Numbered from the stretch's first letter, positions 1 through 7,323 are shown. The stretch: DNA of 14,852 bases from Pseudomonadota bacterium (GCA_023414975.1 JAEZMI010000270.1:1-14852), one strand, 5' to 3'. Notes: generated by a model not told the origin, from the letters alone. Numbers and translations are program-made.

Positions 1-56
1 TCGCCTCTCTTGAATGGCGACCGACTCGACGCGGTTCTGCGGATCGGAGAGGCATC

Positions 57-1316
57 ATGACGAAGCACGCTGGCGTTCCCCCGGAAACCCTGACCCATGA
101 CGAGCGGCTCGACCGGCTCGGGGAGGTCGCGGTGAAGGTGGGCCTTGGCCTTCGACCCGGCCAGGAACTCGTCATGACGGCCTCCATCGATGCCTTGCCT
201 CTGGTCCGGCGCATCACCGAACACGCCTACAAGGCGGGAGCCAGCCTGGTCACCACGCTGTTCAGCGACGAGGAAGCGGCCTTGATGCGCTTCCGGAACG
301 GCCGCGATGACAGCTTCGACCACGCCAGCGGCTGGCTGTATGAAGGCATGGCCAACGCTTTCAAGAACGGCGCCGCGCGGCTCGCGATCTCCGGCGACAA
401 TCCGGCTCTGCTCGCGAATGAAGATCCGGACAAGGTGGCGCGCGCCAATCGCGCCCGTTCCAAGGCCTATATGCCGGCCTTGTCGCTGATCGCGGGCTTC
501 GACATCAACTGGACCATCGTGTCCTACGCGTCCCCGGCCTGGGCGAAGGCCATGTTCCCGGACGATCCGGAAGATATCGCGGTCGCCAAGCTCTGGCATG
601 CCATCTTCGCCGCCTCGCGCGTCGACACGCCCGATCCCATTGCCGCCTGGGACGCCCATAACGGCGAGCTTCACGCGCGTACCGCGCAGCTCAACGCGCG
701 GCGCTACGCGGCGCTGCGGTTCCGCGGGCCCGGTACGGACCTGACCGTCGGCCTCGCCGATGAGCATGAATGGGCCGGCGGTGCCTCCACTGCCAAGAAT
801 GGCATCGTCTGCAATGCGAACATTCCCACGGAGGAGGTGTTCACCACGCCGCACAAGGACCGCGTCGATGGCTATGTCGCGAGCACCAAGCCGCTCTCCT
901 ATCAGGGGACGCTGATTCAGGACATTGCTGTCCGATTCGAGGCGGGTCGCATCGTCGAGGCGAAGGCGCGGACGGGCGAGAACGTGCTCAGCAAGGTGCT
1001 GGATACGGACGAAGGGGCCCGCCGGCTTGGCGAGGTGGCGCTGGTGCCGCACTCTTCGCCGATCTCGAAAAGCGGACTTCTGTTCTACAACACGCTCTAT
1101 GACGAGAACGCGGCGAGCCACATCGCTCTCGGCCAGTCCTATTCCAAGTGCTTCATCAATGGTGCGAACCTGACGGCCGAGGAACTAGCGGCACGCGGCG
1201 CCAATACGAGCCTGATCCACATCGACTGGATGATCGGTTCCGGCCAGGTCGATGTGGACGGCATCAGCGCTTCCGGAGCGGCAGAGCCGCTGATGCGGCA
1301 GGGAGAATGGGTCTGA
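57..1316 (+). CDS. Aminopeptidase, metallopeptidase family M29
   Basis: Predicted cytosolic metalloaminopeptidase of family M29 (AmpS/AmpT/PepS type), 419 residues, about the usual family length (about 410). These enzymes remove N-terminal residues from peptides using a two-metal centre. The expected ligands are all present with the family spacing: E260 in NIPTEEVFTTPH, E326 in RLGEVALVPH, H355 in ENAASHIALG, and H388 and D390 in LIHIDWMIGSG. Y362 matches the conserved active-site tyrosine. There is no signal peptide. The ATG start is supported by a GGAGAGG ribosome-binding site 5 bases upstream. The stop overlaps a candidate small ORF that leads into the OmpA/BON gene, so it may head that operon, although peptide turnover has no obvious tie to the envelope genes. 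Family assignment is firm; the substrate is unknown. Confidence 0.95.
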   Translation: MTKHAGVPPETLTHDERLDRLGEVAVKVGLGLRPGQELVMTASIDALPLVRRITEHAYKAGASLVTTLFSDEEAALMRFRNGRDDSFDHASGWLYEGMANAFKNGAARLAISGDNPALLANEDPDKVARANRARSKAYMPALSLIAGFDINWTIVSYASPAWAKAMFPDDPEDIAVAKLWHAIFAASRVDTPDPIAAWDAHNGELHARTAQLNARRYAALRFRGPGTDLTVGLADEHEWAGGASTAKNGIVCNANIPTEEVFTTPHKDRVDGYVASTKPLSYQGTLIQDIAVRFEAGRIVEAKARTGENVLSKVLDTDEGARRLGEVALVPHSSPISKSGLLFYNTLYDENAASHIALGQSYSKCFINGANLTAEELAARGANTSLIHIDWMIGSGQVDVDGISASGAAEPLMRQGEWV

Positions 1317-1426
1317 TCTCCGGCTCCGGCGACGTGTCCGAGGTGCTTGAACTCGTGCGTGATCTCTTGGGGGGTACCCGCGGGCGGCGGAATGCGATCC
1401 GGCGCCGTCTTGGGGGATATGCCTGA
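1307..1426 (+). CDS. Candidate small protein, 39 residues, bridging two genes
   Basis: A 39-residue ORF starting with MGLISGSGDVSEVLELVRDL and ending in an Arg/Gly-rich tail. It begins 10 bases before the end of the M29 aminopeptidase stop. Its TGA shares one base with the ATG of the OmpA/BON gene (TGATG), a classic coupled stop-start junction. About 28 of 39 codons end in G or C, compatible with coding in this genome. The first half could form an amphipathic helix; there is no membrane segment. A purine-rich GGGAGA sits immediately before the ATG, too close for a normal Shine-Dalgarno site, which weakens the case. No family is recognised. The alternative is that this is simply an untranslated 109-bp spacer. 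Confidence 0.38.
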   Translation: MGLISGSGDVSEVLELVRDLLGGTRGRRNAIRRRLGGYA

Positions 1427-3528
1427 TGTGTCGATGGCGGAGCTGGTGGAGAGGGCTGCCGGCGCTGGCTCTGATGATCGCCGCCGCGCTGTTTTTGAGC
1501 CGGCAGCCGGTCGAGGAGGAGCTGACGGGCCGCGCCGACCGTCTTCTCGTCGCCATCGGCGAATCCTGGGCGCATGCCAGCTTCAACGGCCGCGACGCAC
1601 TCCTTGAGGGCGAGGCGCTGTCCGAGGAGGCGCGGATAAAGGTGCGGGCGGAGCTCGCCGACATGTTCGGCGTGCGCGGCGTCGAAGACCGCACGACGCT
1701 CTTGCCGGAAAGGCGGCCCTTCACCTTCGCCGCGATACGCGATGGCGGCAGGCTGCGGCTCGAGGGCTACGTCCCCTCGGTCTTTGCGCGCAAGCGGATC
1801 GTCGAGGCGGCGGAGAAAATGACGCCGGGCGTCGCCGTTTCCGGGGCCACCGAACTCGTGCGCGCCCGCGGCGTGCCCGCCGGTGACTTCATCGGCATGG
1901 TGCGTTTCGGGCTCGACCAACTCGCCAAAATGGAGCGCGGACGTTTCACGCTGTCGGACGACGCGTTCTCGATCGAGGGCCGTGCACCGGACTTCTCGAC
2001 CTATGACGCGCTTGAGGTCACGGTGCGCAGCGAGCTGCCGGCCGATTTCAAGCTGGCCCGGTTTGCCGTTCTGCCGCCCGCGGTCTCCCCCTTCGTCTGG
2101 TCCGCCGCCCGCGAGCCGGATGGCGTGGTGCTCGACGGCTATATTCCGCTCGGCGATGCCCGGCGGGCGCTGCTCGACATGGTGCGCTCCGCCATTCCCG
2201 GCGCGGCGATTTCCGACCGCTTGCGGATCGCCGATGGCGCCCCGCCAACCGAGGGCTGGCTGAAGGCCGTATCCTTCTCACTCACCCAGCTCGGGCGGCT
2301 TCCCGGCGGCAAGGCGACTCTGTCCGGCACAACGATCACCGTTGAAGGCGTTGCGCCCGATTTCGCGACCTATGACGCATTGGCGGGCGCCCGCCGCGCG
2401 GTGCCGGAGGGTTACACGCTCTCGCGCTTCGCCGTGGAGCCGCCGACGGTGGCACCTTTCGTCTGGGGCGTCCAACGCACCGCGAACGGACTTCGGCTCA
2501 CGGGCTATGCCCCTTCCGAGGAGGGCAAGCGTCTGCTCGTCGATGCGGTCCGCGCCGGCTTCCCCGGCGTGCCGCTCAGCGACGAGATGCGGATCGCTGC
2601 CGGCGGCCCAGCCGCAGAGGCGTGGGTCAATGCAACCGCCTTCGGCGTCAGCCAGCTCGCGAAGTTGCGGGCCGGCTCTCTGCGCGGAAAGGATTCGACG
2701 CTTGCCATCAGCGGCGAGGCGCTCGATTCGGCGGCCTTCGGTGCCGTCGAGGCCGCGCTCTCCGCGCCCCTTCCCGGCGGGCTCGCGCTGCAACGTGACG
2801 TGCGCCCGCCGGTCGTCTCCCCTTACGTGTTCAGTCTTCGGCGCGATGGGCAGGGGCTTACTCTCTCAGGCTTCTTTCCGAATGCGCCGGCGCATGAGGC
2901 CCTGATCGATGCGGCCAAATCGCTGCTGCTCGGTGCGCCCGTGAACGATGTGTCCGCTCTCGCGCAAGGTGCGCCGGACAACTTCTCGGCGGCGGTGCTG
3001 GCCGCCCTGCGCGAACTGAGCCGCACCCGTTCCGGCGAAGCGCGCTTCGACGACACAAGGCTGCGCTTTACCGGGACAGCGCTCTACCCTGCGGCCGTGG
3101 AATCGATACGCTCCAATCTGACGGCCGCCTTGCCGAAGAATTTCACGCTCGAACTTGGGCTCGATGTCGCCGACCAGAACATGGCGGCTACGCCTGCCGC
3201 GTGCCAGCAGGCCATTGACGAGCTGATGGCGCGGGGCAGCATCAGCTTCAGCGCCGCGGGGGATGCCATTGCACCCGCGAGCCTCGGTCTGCTGGATCAC
3301 GTCGTCGCCGCCGCACGCGGCTGCCCGGATGCTCTCGTGACCATCCGCATCGAAAACACGGACACGTCGAAAACTGTCGCCAATGTGCGGGCCGTAACGA
3401 TCTCGGACTATCTGGCCCGCGCCGGCATCCCGCGTGACCGCATCGTCACGGGCGACACTTCCGCCATGGCCGAAAGCCAGCCTCAGGCGGCAGATCGGCC
3501 GGCCGAGCTCCAACTCATCGTGAGGTGA
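1426..3528 (+). CDS. Membrane-anchored OmpA-family protein with tandem BON-like repeats
   Basis: A 700-residue envelope protein. One N-terminal hydrophobic segment (residues 10-25, LPALALMIAAALFL), preceded by a Trp/Arg-rich cytoplasmic tip, probably anchors it in the inner membrane with the rest in the periplasm. Residues 32-95 resemble a single BON-type module. Four units of about 122 residues follow (97-220, 221-342, 343-464, 465-583), each holding two BON-like strand-helix-strand halves with recurring PxVxPFVW, LxGYxP and PDFxTYDAL signatures. The C-terminus (about 600-700) resembles an OmpA-like peptidoglycan-binding domain: ISFSAAGDAIAPAS, then CPDALVTIRIENTDTS, VRAVTISDYLARAGI and DRIVTG. 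The usual GHTD is replaced by ENTD, but the Asp and the helix Arg remain. A G-rich site (GGGGGA) lies about 8 bases before the ATG. The architecture recalls mycobacterial ArfA/OmpATb (BON plus OmpA) but with far more repeats. Likely a cell-wall-bound scaffold; function unknown. Confidence 0.85.
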   Translation: MCRWRSWWRGLPALALMIAAALFLSRQPVEEELTGRADRLLVAIGESWAHASFNGRDALLEGEALSEEARIKVRAELADMFGVRGVEDRTTLLPERRPFTFAAIRDGGRLRLEGYVPSVFARKRIVEAAEKMTPGVAVSGATELVRARGVPAGDFIGMVRFGLDQLAKMERGRFTLSDDAFSIEGRAPDFSTYDALEVTVRSELPADFKLARFAVLPPAVSPFVWSAAREPDGVVLDGYIPLGDARRALLDMVRSAIPGAAISDRLRIADGAPPTEGWLKAVSFSLTQLGRLPGGKATLSGTTITVEGVAPDFATYDALAGARRAVPEGYTLSRFAVEPPTVAPFVWGVQRTANGLRLTGYAPSEEGKRLLVDAVRAGFPGVPLSDEMRIAAGGPAAEAWVNATAFGVSQLAKLRAGSLRGKDSTLAISGEALDSAAFGAVEAALSAPLPGGLALQRDVRPPVVSPYVFSLRRDGQGLTLSGFFPNAPAHEALIDAAKSLLLGAPVNDVSALAQGAPDNFSAAVLAALRELSRTRSGEARFDDTRLRFTGTALYPAAVESIRSNLTAALPKNFTLELGLDVADQNMAATPAACQQAIDELMARGSISFSAAGDAIAPASLGLLDHVVAAARGCPDALVTIRIENTDTSKTVANVRAVTISDYLARAGIPRDRIVTGDTSAMAESQPQAADRPAELQLIVR

Positions 3529-3531
3529 TGC

Positions 3532-3654
3532 ATGTGGTATTTGGCGGTCGAGTTGTGGCCCTATATGGCCGGCGCCTTCGCTATCGGTGCGGTCACGGGA
3601 TGGCTGTCGGGCTGTTCACCCCGCAAAAATTCCAATGCCGAGGTGCCGTCGTGA
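3532..3654 (+). CDS. Small single-span membrane protein (40 residues)
   Basis: A 40-residue ORF beginning MWYLAVELWPYMAGAFAIGA and continuing to a glycine-spaced GAVTGWLSG segment and a short polar tail. It is essentially one transmembrane helix (about residues 3-27) with small-residue faces (AG, GxxxG) suited to helix packing, and a Cys at its end. The ATG lies 3 bases after the stop of the OmpA/BON gene. A strong GAGGTGAT ribosome-binding site overlaps that stop. The TGA overlaps the GTG of the next small gene. The tight junctions, the site and the coherent hydrophobic helix argue that it is real despite its length. It is probably a partner or membrane accessory of the upstream repeat protein (inference). 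No named family is recognised. Confidence 0.62.
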   Translation: MWYLAVELWPYMAGAFAIGAVTGWLSGCSPRKNSNAEVPS

Positions 3655-3764
3655 CGGCCTTCGCGCTGGAGGTCACGCTGCTTCTGCTGGCCGCCTACGT
3701 GGCGGGTTGCGCGGCCGGCTGCTGGTTGCGACGCACGCTGACGCAACGCAACCGGTCGGCCTAG
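3651..3764 (+). CDS. Small single-span membrane protein (37 residues)
   Basis: A 37-residue ORF with a GTG start inside the stop of the preceding gene (GTGA overlap). A GAGGTG ribosome-binding site lies about 5 bases upstream. The protein reads as one transmembrane helix (about residues 5-24: ALEVTLLLLAAYVAGCAAGC) followed by a basic cytoplasmic tail (WLRRTLTQRNRS), giving a positive-inside orientation with the N-terminus out. It repeats the small-residue pattern (AYVAGCAAGC) seen in the neighbouring 40-residue protein (PYMAGAFAIGAVTG), so the two may be paralogous or may pair in the membrane. A longer reading of the same frame from a GTG at 3525 is less likely, because its extra N-terminus only shadows the 40-residue gene. 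It is the last gene of the operon, 7 bases from the convergent transglycosylase stop. Confidence 0.55.
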   Translation: MTAFALEVTLLLLAAYVAGCAAGCWLRRTLTQRNRSA

Positions 3765-3771
3765 GAGCGAC

Positions 3772-6078
3772 CTAAAGGCGCGATCCGCGCAGGTCGGCTT
3801 CGATCTGCAGCGTATCGCGCGTGCCGAAGCGTGCCTTGTAGATCTGCGCGTTCTCCATCACCCGCTGGACGTAGTTGCGTGTCTCGGAAAAGGGGATGCG
3901 CTCCACCCAATCGATAGGGTCGACGGACGGGTCGCGCGGATCGCCATAAGCCGCGATCCACTTGGCGACATTCCCGCGCCCGGCGTTGTAGCCGGCGAAG
4001 GTGAGGACATAATTGTCCTGATAATTGTCCAGCAGCGCGCGAAGCTCTGCCGCGCCGAACTGCACGTTGACCGCCGGAACCCGCAACTGAGCCGGCGCGA
4101 ATGACACGCCAGTGCGATTGGCTATGGTGCGGCCGGTTGCCGGCATCACCTGCATGAGCCCCGTCGCGCCGGCGCTCGAAACCGCCCCCGGATTGAACAT
4201 GCTTTCCTGGCGGGCGATCGCATAGACCAGCGCACGGTCGACATCGGTCGTGATCGGTCGATAGCTGGGGATGCCGATCGTGGGATAGGCCTCGGCTTCC
4301 AGCTTGAAGCCGCGATTGAGCGCAATCTTGCCGACCGTTGTCATGGTCCGCGCATCGCCGTCCGCGCGGGCGAGTTCGGCCAGCAGACCGAGCTGCGCCG
4401 CATCGGGCAGACGCTCCGCGAGATCATAAGCCAGCGCGAGCTGCAGGCTCGACCGGTCGGTCTTTTGCAGCAGCTTGTAGATCATCACCCCTTCATCGCG
4501 CGCGAACGCGGCGCGCTGGGCGGCATTTGCCATGGGTGCGGCGTGCACCTTGACGGTCGGACGACCGAGCCGCGCGCTGGCTAGCTGACCGTAATAGGCG
4601 GTGCCGTATTCAGCGGCGGCCTCATAGTGCTGACGCGCATTGGCGGTCGAGCCGAGCGCTTCCCAGGCCCGGCCCTGCCAGTAGTAGCCGCGGGAAATGG
4701 TAGCGGGATGAACCTGGTTCTCCGCCACGCGGCTGAAGTGCTGCAGCGCCGTCCGGGGGTCCTTCAGGAAGCGCAGGGCGATCCAGCCGGCCGTGAACTG
4801 CGCTTCCGCGCGCTTATGATCGTCTTCGGGTAGAGCGGCGCTGCTGGCGACCTTGTAGGCCGACCGTGCATCGCCGAGGTCGAGCAATTCGCGCGCCACG
4901 AGCCGGCGCTCAACCCACCATTCGTCGGGGTCCACCAAAAGGTTTGCGTCCTTCGGAGCGGCGGAAAGAGTGCGCGCGGCGGCCTGATCATCGCCCGCGC
5001 GGCGCTGAATCTTGGCAAGCGTGTAGAGATAGGCAGGGTCCGACCGGAGCGACGCCGGCACGGCGCCGAGCAGCTTCTGCGGGTCGCCATTTTTGGAGAA
5101 CAGCGCAATACGGGCCTTGGCGAGCGCGACCACATCGTCGCCCGCACGCTGTGCCGCACGCATGCCGCGGTCGGCGTCCTCGGCGTAGAGCATCTTGTCC
5201 GCGCGACGCTTGTGGTCGGCGCGGGTGAGCACGCCGCCGAACTCGGCCATCACCGTCGACTCGACATCCGACGACAACAGGTCCTCGTGCCAGGCGTCGC
5301 GCAGCCAGGCCGCACCGGCCTTCTGGTCGCCGGCAGCGAACAGGGCACGGGCCAGCGCGATCTTGCCTTCGCCCGAATAGGGGCGCTGCTCACCGAAGAA
5401 GGTGAGGATCGTCTGCGGATCCTTGTTCTCGACGTAGAGAAGATATTCGAGACGCCGCCGGAGCACGATGGGGGTCGGCAGCGTCGGATGAGCGCGCAGG
5501 ATCGCGACCGCGCGATCGAAACCGACATCACGGGCGGTTACGCGCAGGGCGAGCCAGCGCACCAGCGCCTGGGCGCCGGGGTCGCGCATCGAGTCGGCCA
5601 TGGCAAGGGCAGGGGCGGTCTGGCCCTGCTCGATCAACGCCATGGCGCGCTGGAGGTCGGCTGGCGCGCCGGAAAGGGACGGGGCGGCCACGGCCGGTGT
5701 CGCAAGGGCCGGCACGGCCGCAGCGGCGGCCACAGGCGCGGCCGTCGGCTTGGCAGATGGTTTCGCGCCGGTCTTGGCGCCGGAGTTGGCGGCAGTCGTA
5801 GAAGGCTTTGCGGTTGGCTTGGCGGCACTCTGCGACGCAGGCTTCGCCGCCGGTTTTGGCGCTGCGGTCTGCTTTGTGCCGGATGGCTTCGCGGTGCTTT
5901 TCGCAGCCGGCTTCTGGGGAGGCGTCGGCGGGCTGCTGGCGGCGAGGGACACGCCGGCGGACATGGCCGAGCTCAGCAGGACGGCCGCGATCAACGGCAG
6001 AACCGTCGCTCTGCGCTTCATCCGTTGCGTGCTCGACGTGGGCGCGTTCTTTCGTTCCCGCCGCAACATGTCGCTCAT
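3772..6078 (-). CDS. slt: Soluble lytic murein transglycosylase (Slt70 type)
   Basis: Periplasmic enzyme that cleaves the MurNAc-GlcNAc bond of peptidoglycan to form 1,6-anhydro ends. It has 768 residues from the chosen start. A signal peptide follows an extended N-region: MKRRATVLPLIAAVLLSSAM then AGVSLA, with cleavage near residue 46. An Ala/Lys/Pro/Thr-rich linker (about 47-137) leads to a long helical, repeat-like superhelical region. The C-terminal GH23/SLT domain has the catalytic Glu625 in AIARQESMFNP, followed by GATGLMQVMPATG, AGYNAGRGNV and the NYVQRVMENAQIY motif. The ATG at 6078 has GGAG 10 bases upstream. The ATG at 6021, directly before MKRR, gives a more usual signal peptide but lacks a clear ribosome-binding site; a TTG further upstream (6132) is unlikely. 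Its 3' end nearly meets the membrane-protein operon on the other strand. Confidence 0.93.
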   Translation of the reverse strand: MSDMLRRERKNAPTSSTQRMKRRATVLPLIAAVLLSSAMSAGVSLAASSPPTPPQKPAAKSTAKPSGTKQTAAPKPAAKPASQSAAKPTAKPSTTAANSGAKTGAKPSAKPTAAPVAAAAAVPALATPAVAAPSLSGAPADLQRAMALIEQGQTAPALAMADSMRDPGAQALVRWLALRVTARDVGFDRAVAILRAHPTLPTPIVLRRRLEYLLYVENKDPQTILTFFGEQRPYSGEGKIALARALFAAGDQKAGAAWLRDAWHEDLLSSDVESTVMAEFGGVLTRADHKRRADKMLYAEDADRGMRAAQRAGDDVVALAKARIALFSKNGDPQKLLGAVPASLRSDPAYLYTLAKIQRRAGDDQAAARTLSAAPKDANLLVDPDEWWVERRLVARELLDLGDARSAYKVASSAALPEDDHKRAEAQFTAGWIALRFLKDPRTALQHFSRVAENQVHPATISRGYYWQGRAWEALGSTANARQHYEAAAEYGTAYYGQLASARLGRPTVKVHAAPMANAAQRAAFARDEGVMIYKLLQKTDRSSLQLALAYDLAERLPDAAQLGLLAELARADGDARTMTTVGKIALNRGFKLEAEAYPTIGIPSYRPITTDVDRALVYAIARQESMFNPGAVSSAGATGLMQVMPATGRTIANRTGVSFAPAQLRVPAVNVQFGAAELRALLDNYQDNYVLTFAGYNAGRGNVAKWIAAYGDPRDPSVDPIDWVERIPFSETRNYVQRVMENAQIYKARFGTRDTLQIEADLRGSRL

Positions 6079-6393
6079 GGTCTGCGCACTCCCGACAAGC
6101 AGGCAGCGCCTGCACCGCGTGGTCGACGCCAAGGTCGCCTCGTTCCTTTGTCGCGCGATCTTATTGACGAATTGCTAACCACAACCGCCCGCGTCCGACG
6201 GTGCCCCGCGCTCTCGGCAGTTGTAATGAGGCATCCCGGCGAAACGTGGGCAAGGGGTCGCGGCACGATCTTTGGCTCGCGCTTCGCCAACAAGGCCCTT
6301 TCTTCCGTGCCGCCGACGCGATATTCCATGCCCCCTTCGCACGCCTCAAGGTGACGGTCTGCGACAAGACGAGAAGAAGTTCAGGAGCGCGCC
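6079..6393. other. Divergent intergenic region between slt and dapA
   Basis: This 315-bp stretch separates two divergent genes and must hold promoters for both. I see no convincing sigma-70 promoter on either strand. It holds the paired TTGAC/CTAAC element listed separately. Directly upstream of dapA is a clear AGGAG ribosome-binding site (6383-6387). Open reading frames that cross it on either strand look like antisense shadows of slt or dapA. Confidence 0.6.
6164..6179. promoter_or_regulatory. Possible CtrA-like box upstream of slt
   Basis: TTGA-CGAATTG-CTAAC resembles the alphaproteobacterial CtrA consensus TTAA-N7-TTAAC, with the exact 7-base spacing and one mismatch in each half. It lies about 85 bases upstream of the slt start and about 215 upstream of dapA. 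Control of a peptidoglycan-cleaving enzyme by the cell-cycle regulator would make sense, but the match is degenerate and could be chance. Confidence 0.25.
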
Positions 6394-7284
6394 ATGGCCC
6401 ATTCGCTGCCCTTTCGTGGATCCTTCACGGCGTTGGTGACGCCGTTCCGCGATGGTGCGCTGGATGAGAAAGCACTCCGCGGCCTCGTGGACTGGCAGAT
6501 CGAGGAAGGCATCCACGGTCTCGTTCCGGTGGGCACCACCGGCGAGAGCCCGACTGTCTCGCATGACGAGCACAAGAAGGTCGTCGCGTGGACGGTGGAA
6601 CAGGCCGCCGGCCGCGTGCCGGTGATGGCGGGTGCCGGATCGAACAACACGATCGAAGCGATCGACCTGGCGCGCCACGCCGAGAAGGCCGGGGCGGATG
6701 CGGTCCTGGTTGTCACACCCTATTACAACAAGCCCGGTCAAGAAGGTCTGTACCAGCACTTCAAGGCGATCAACGACGCGATCGGCATCCCGATCATCAT
6801 CTACAACATCCCGCCGCGCTCGGTGGTGGACATGTCGGTCGAGACGATGACGCGGCTCTACGAGCTGAAGAACATCGCCGGCGTGAAGGACGCGACCGCC
6901 AATCTCGTTCGTGTGAGCCAGCAGCGTCAGGCGATGGGGCCGAATTTCAACCAGCTGTCGGGAGAGGATGCGACGGCGCTGTCCTTCATGGCGCATGGCG
7001 GTCATGGCTGCATTTCTGTGGCCTCGAACGTTGCTCCCAAGCTTTGCTCGCAGCTGTTGAACGCCTGCATCGCGGGCGACTATGCCAAGGCGCTCGAATT
7101 GCAGGATCGCCTGTTCCCGCTGTTCCAGGCGCTGTTCGTTGAAACCAACCCGAGCCCCACCAAATATGCCCTGAGCGTGCTCGGCAAGATCGCCGACGAG
7201 GCGCGTCTGCCGATGGTGCCGGTGAGCGAGGCGACCAAGGAGATCGTCCGCTCCGCGATGCGGCATGCTGGACTGATCAACTGA
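6394..7284 (+). CDS. dapA: 4-hydroxy-tetrahydrodipicolinate synthase
   Basis: Cytosolic enzyme condensing pyruvate with aspartate semialdehyde, the first committed step to diaminopimelate and lysine. At 296 residues it is the standard length of the TIM-barrel family. Key residues are visible: the GTTGES loop at 47-52, Y137 in IYNIPPRS with R142 close by, and the Schiff-base lysine K165 in IAGVKDATANL. YYNKPGQEGLYQHF is also characteristic. An AGGAG ribosome-binding site lies 6 bases before the ATG. smpB follows after 39 bases on the same strand, a pairing common in alphaproteobacteria, so the two are probably co-transcribed. Its product feeds peptidoglycan synthesis, in keeping with the neighbouring transglycosylase, although the two genes diverge. 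Confidence 0.97.
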   Translation: MAHSLPFRGSFTALVTPFRDGALDEKALRGLVDWQIEEGIHGLVPVGTTGESPTVSHDEHKKVVAWTVEQAAGRVPVMAGAGSNNTIEAIDLARHAEKAGADAVLVVTPYYNKPGQEGLYQHFKAINDAIGIPIIIYNIPPRSVVDMSVETMTRLYELKNIAGVKDATANLVRVSQQRQAMGPNFNQLSGEDATALSFMAHGGHGCISVASNVAPKLCSQLLNACIAGDYAKALELQDRLFPLFQALFVETNPSPTKYALSVLGKIADEARLPMVPVSEATKEIVRSAMRHAGLIN

Positions 7285-7323
7285 CGGGACGCGGGGCGGA
7301 CGCTCCGTGTCGGAGCGAGAGTG

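Noticed and set aside
3525..3764. A single 79-residue gene from GTG at 3525
   Set aside because: The first half is a shadow of the 40-residue membrane gene in another frame; the GTG at 3651 with its own ribosome-binding site explains the hydrophobic end better.
3778..3790. GCGCG-ATC-CGCGC hairpin as a terminator for slt or the membrane operon
   Set aside because: Lies within the last slt codons, only 5 bp, with no T-run on either strand.
5690..5930. Repeated-looking DNA as a possible repeat array or CRISPR
   Set aside because: It is irregular Ala/Lys/Pro coding sequence of slt; no constant repeat with fixed spacers.
5212..6354. A 380-codon open frame on the + strand opposite slt, reaching into the intergenic region
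   Set aside because: Glycine/arginine-rich mirror of the Ala/Lys/Pro linker; the upstream domain signatures all belong to slt.
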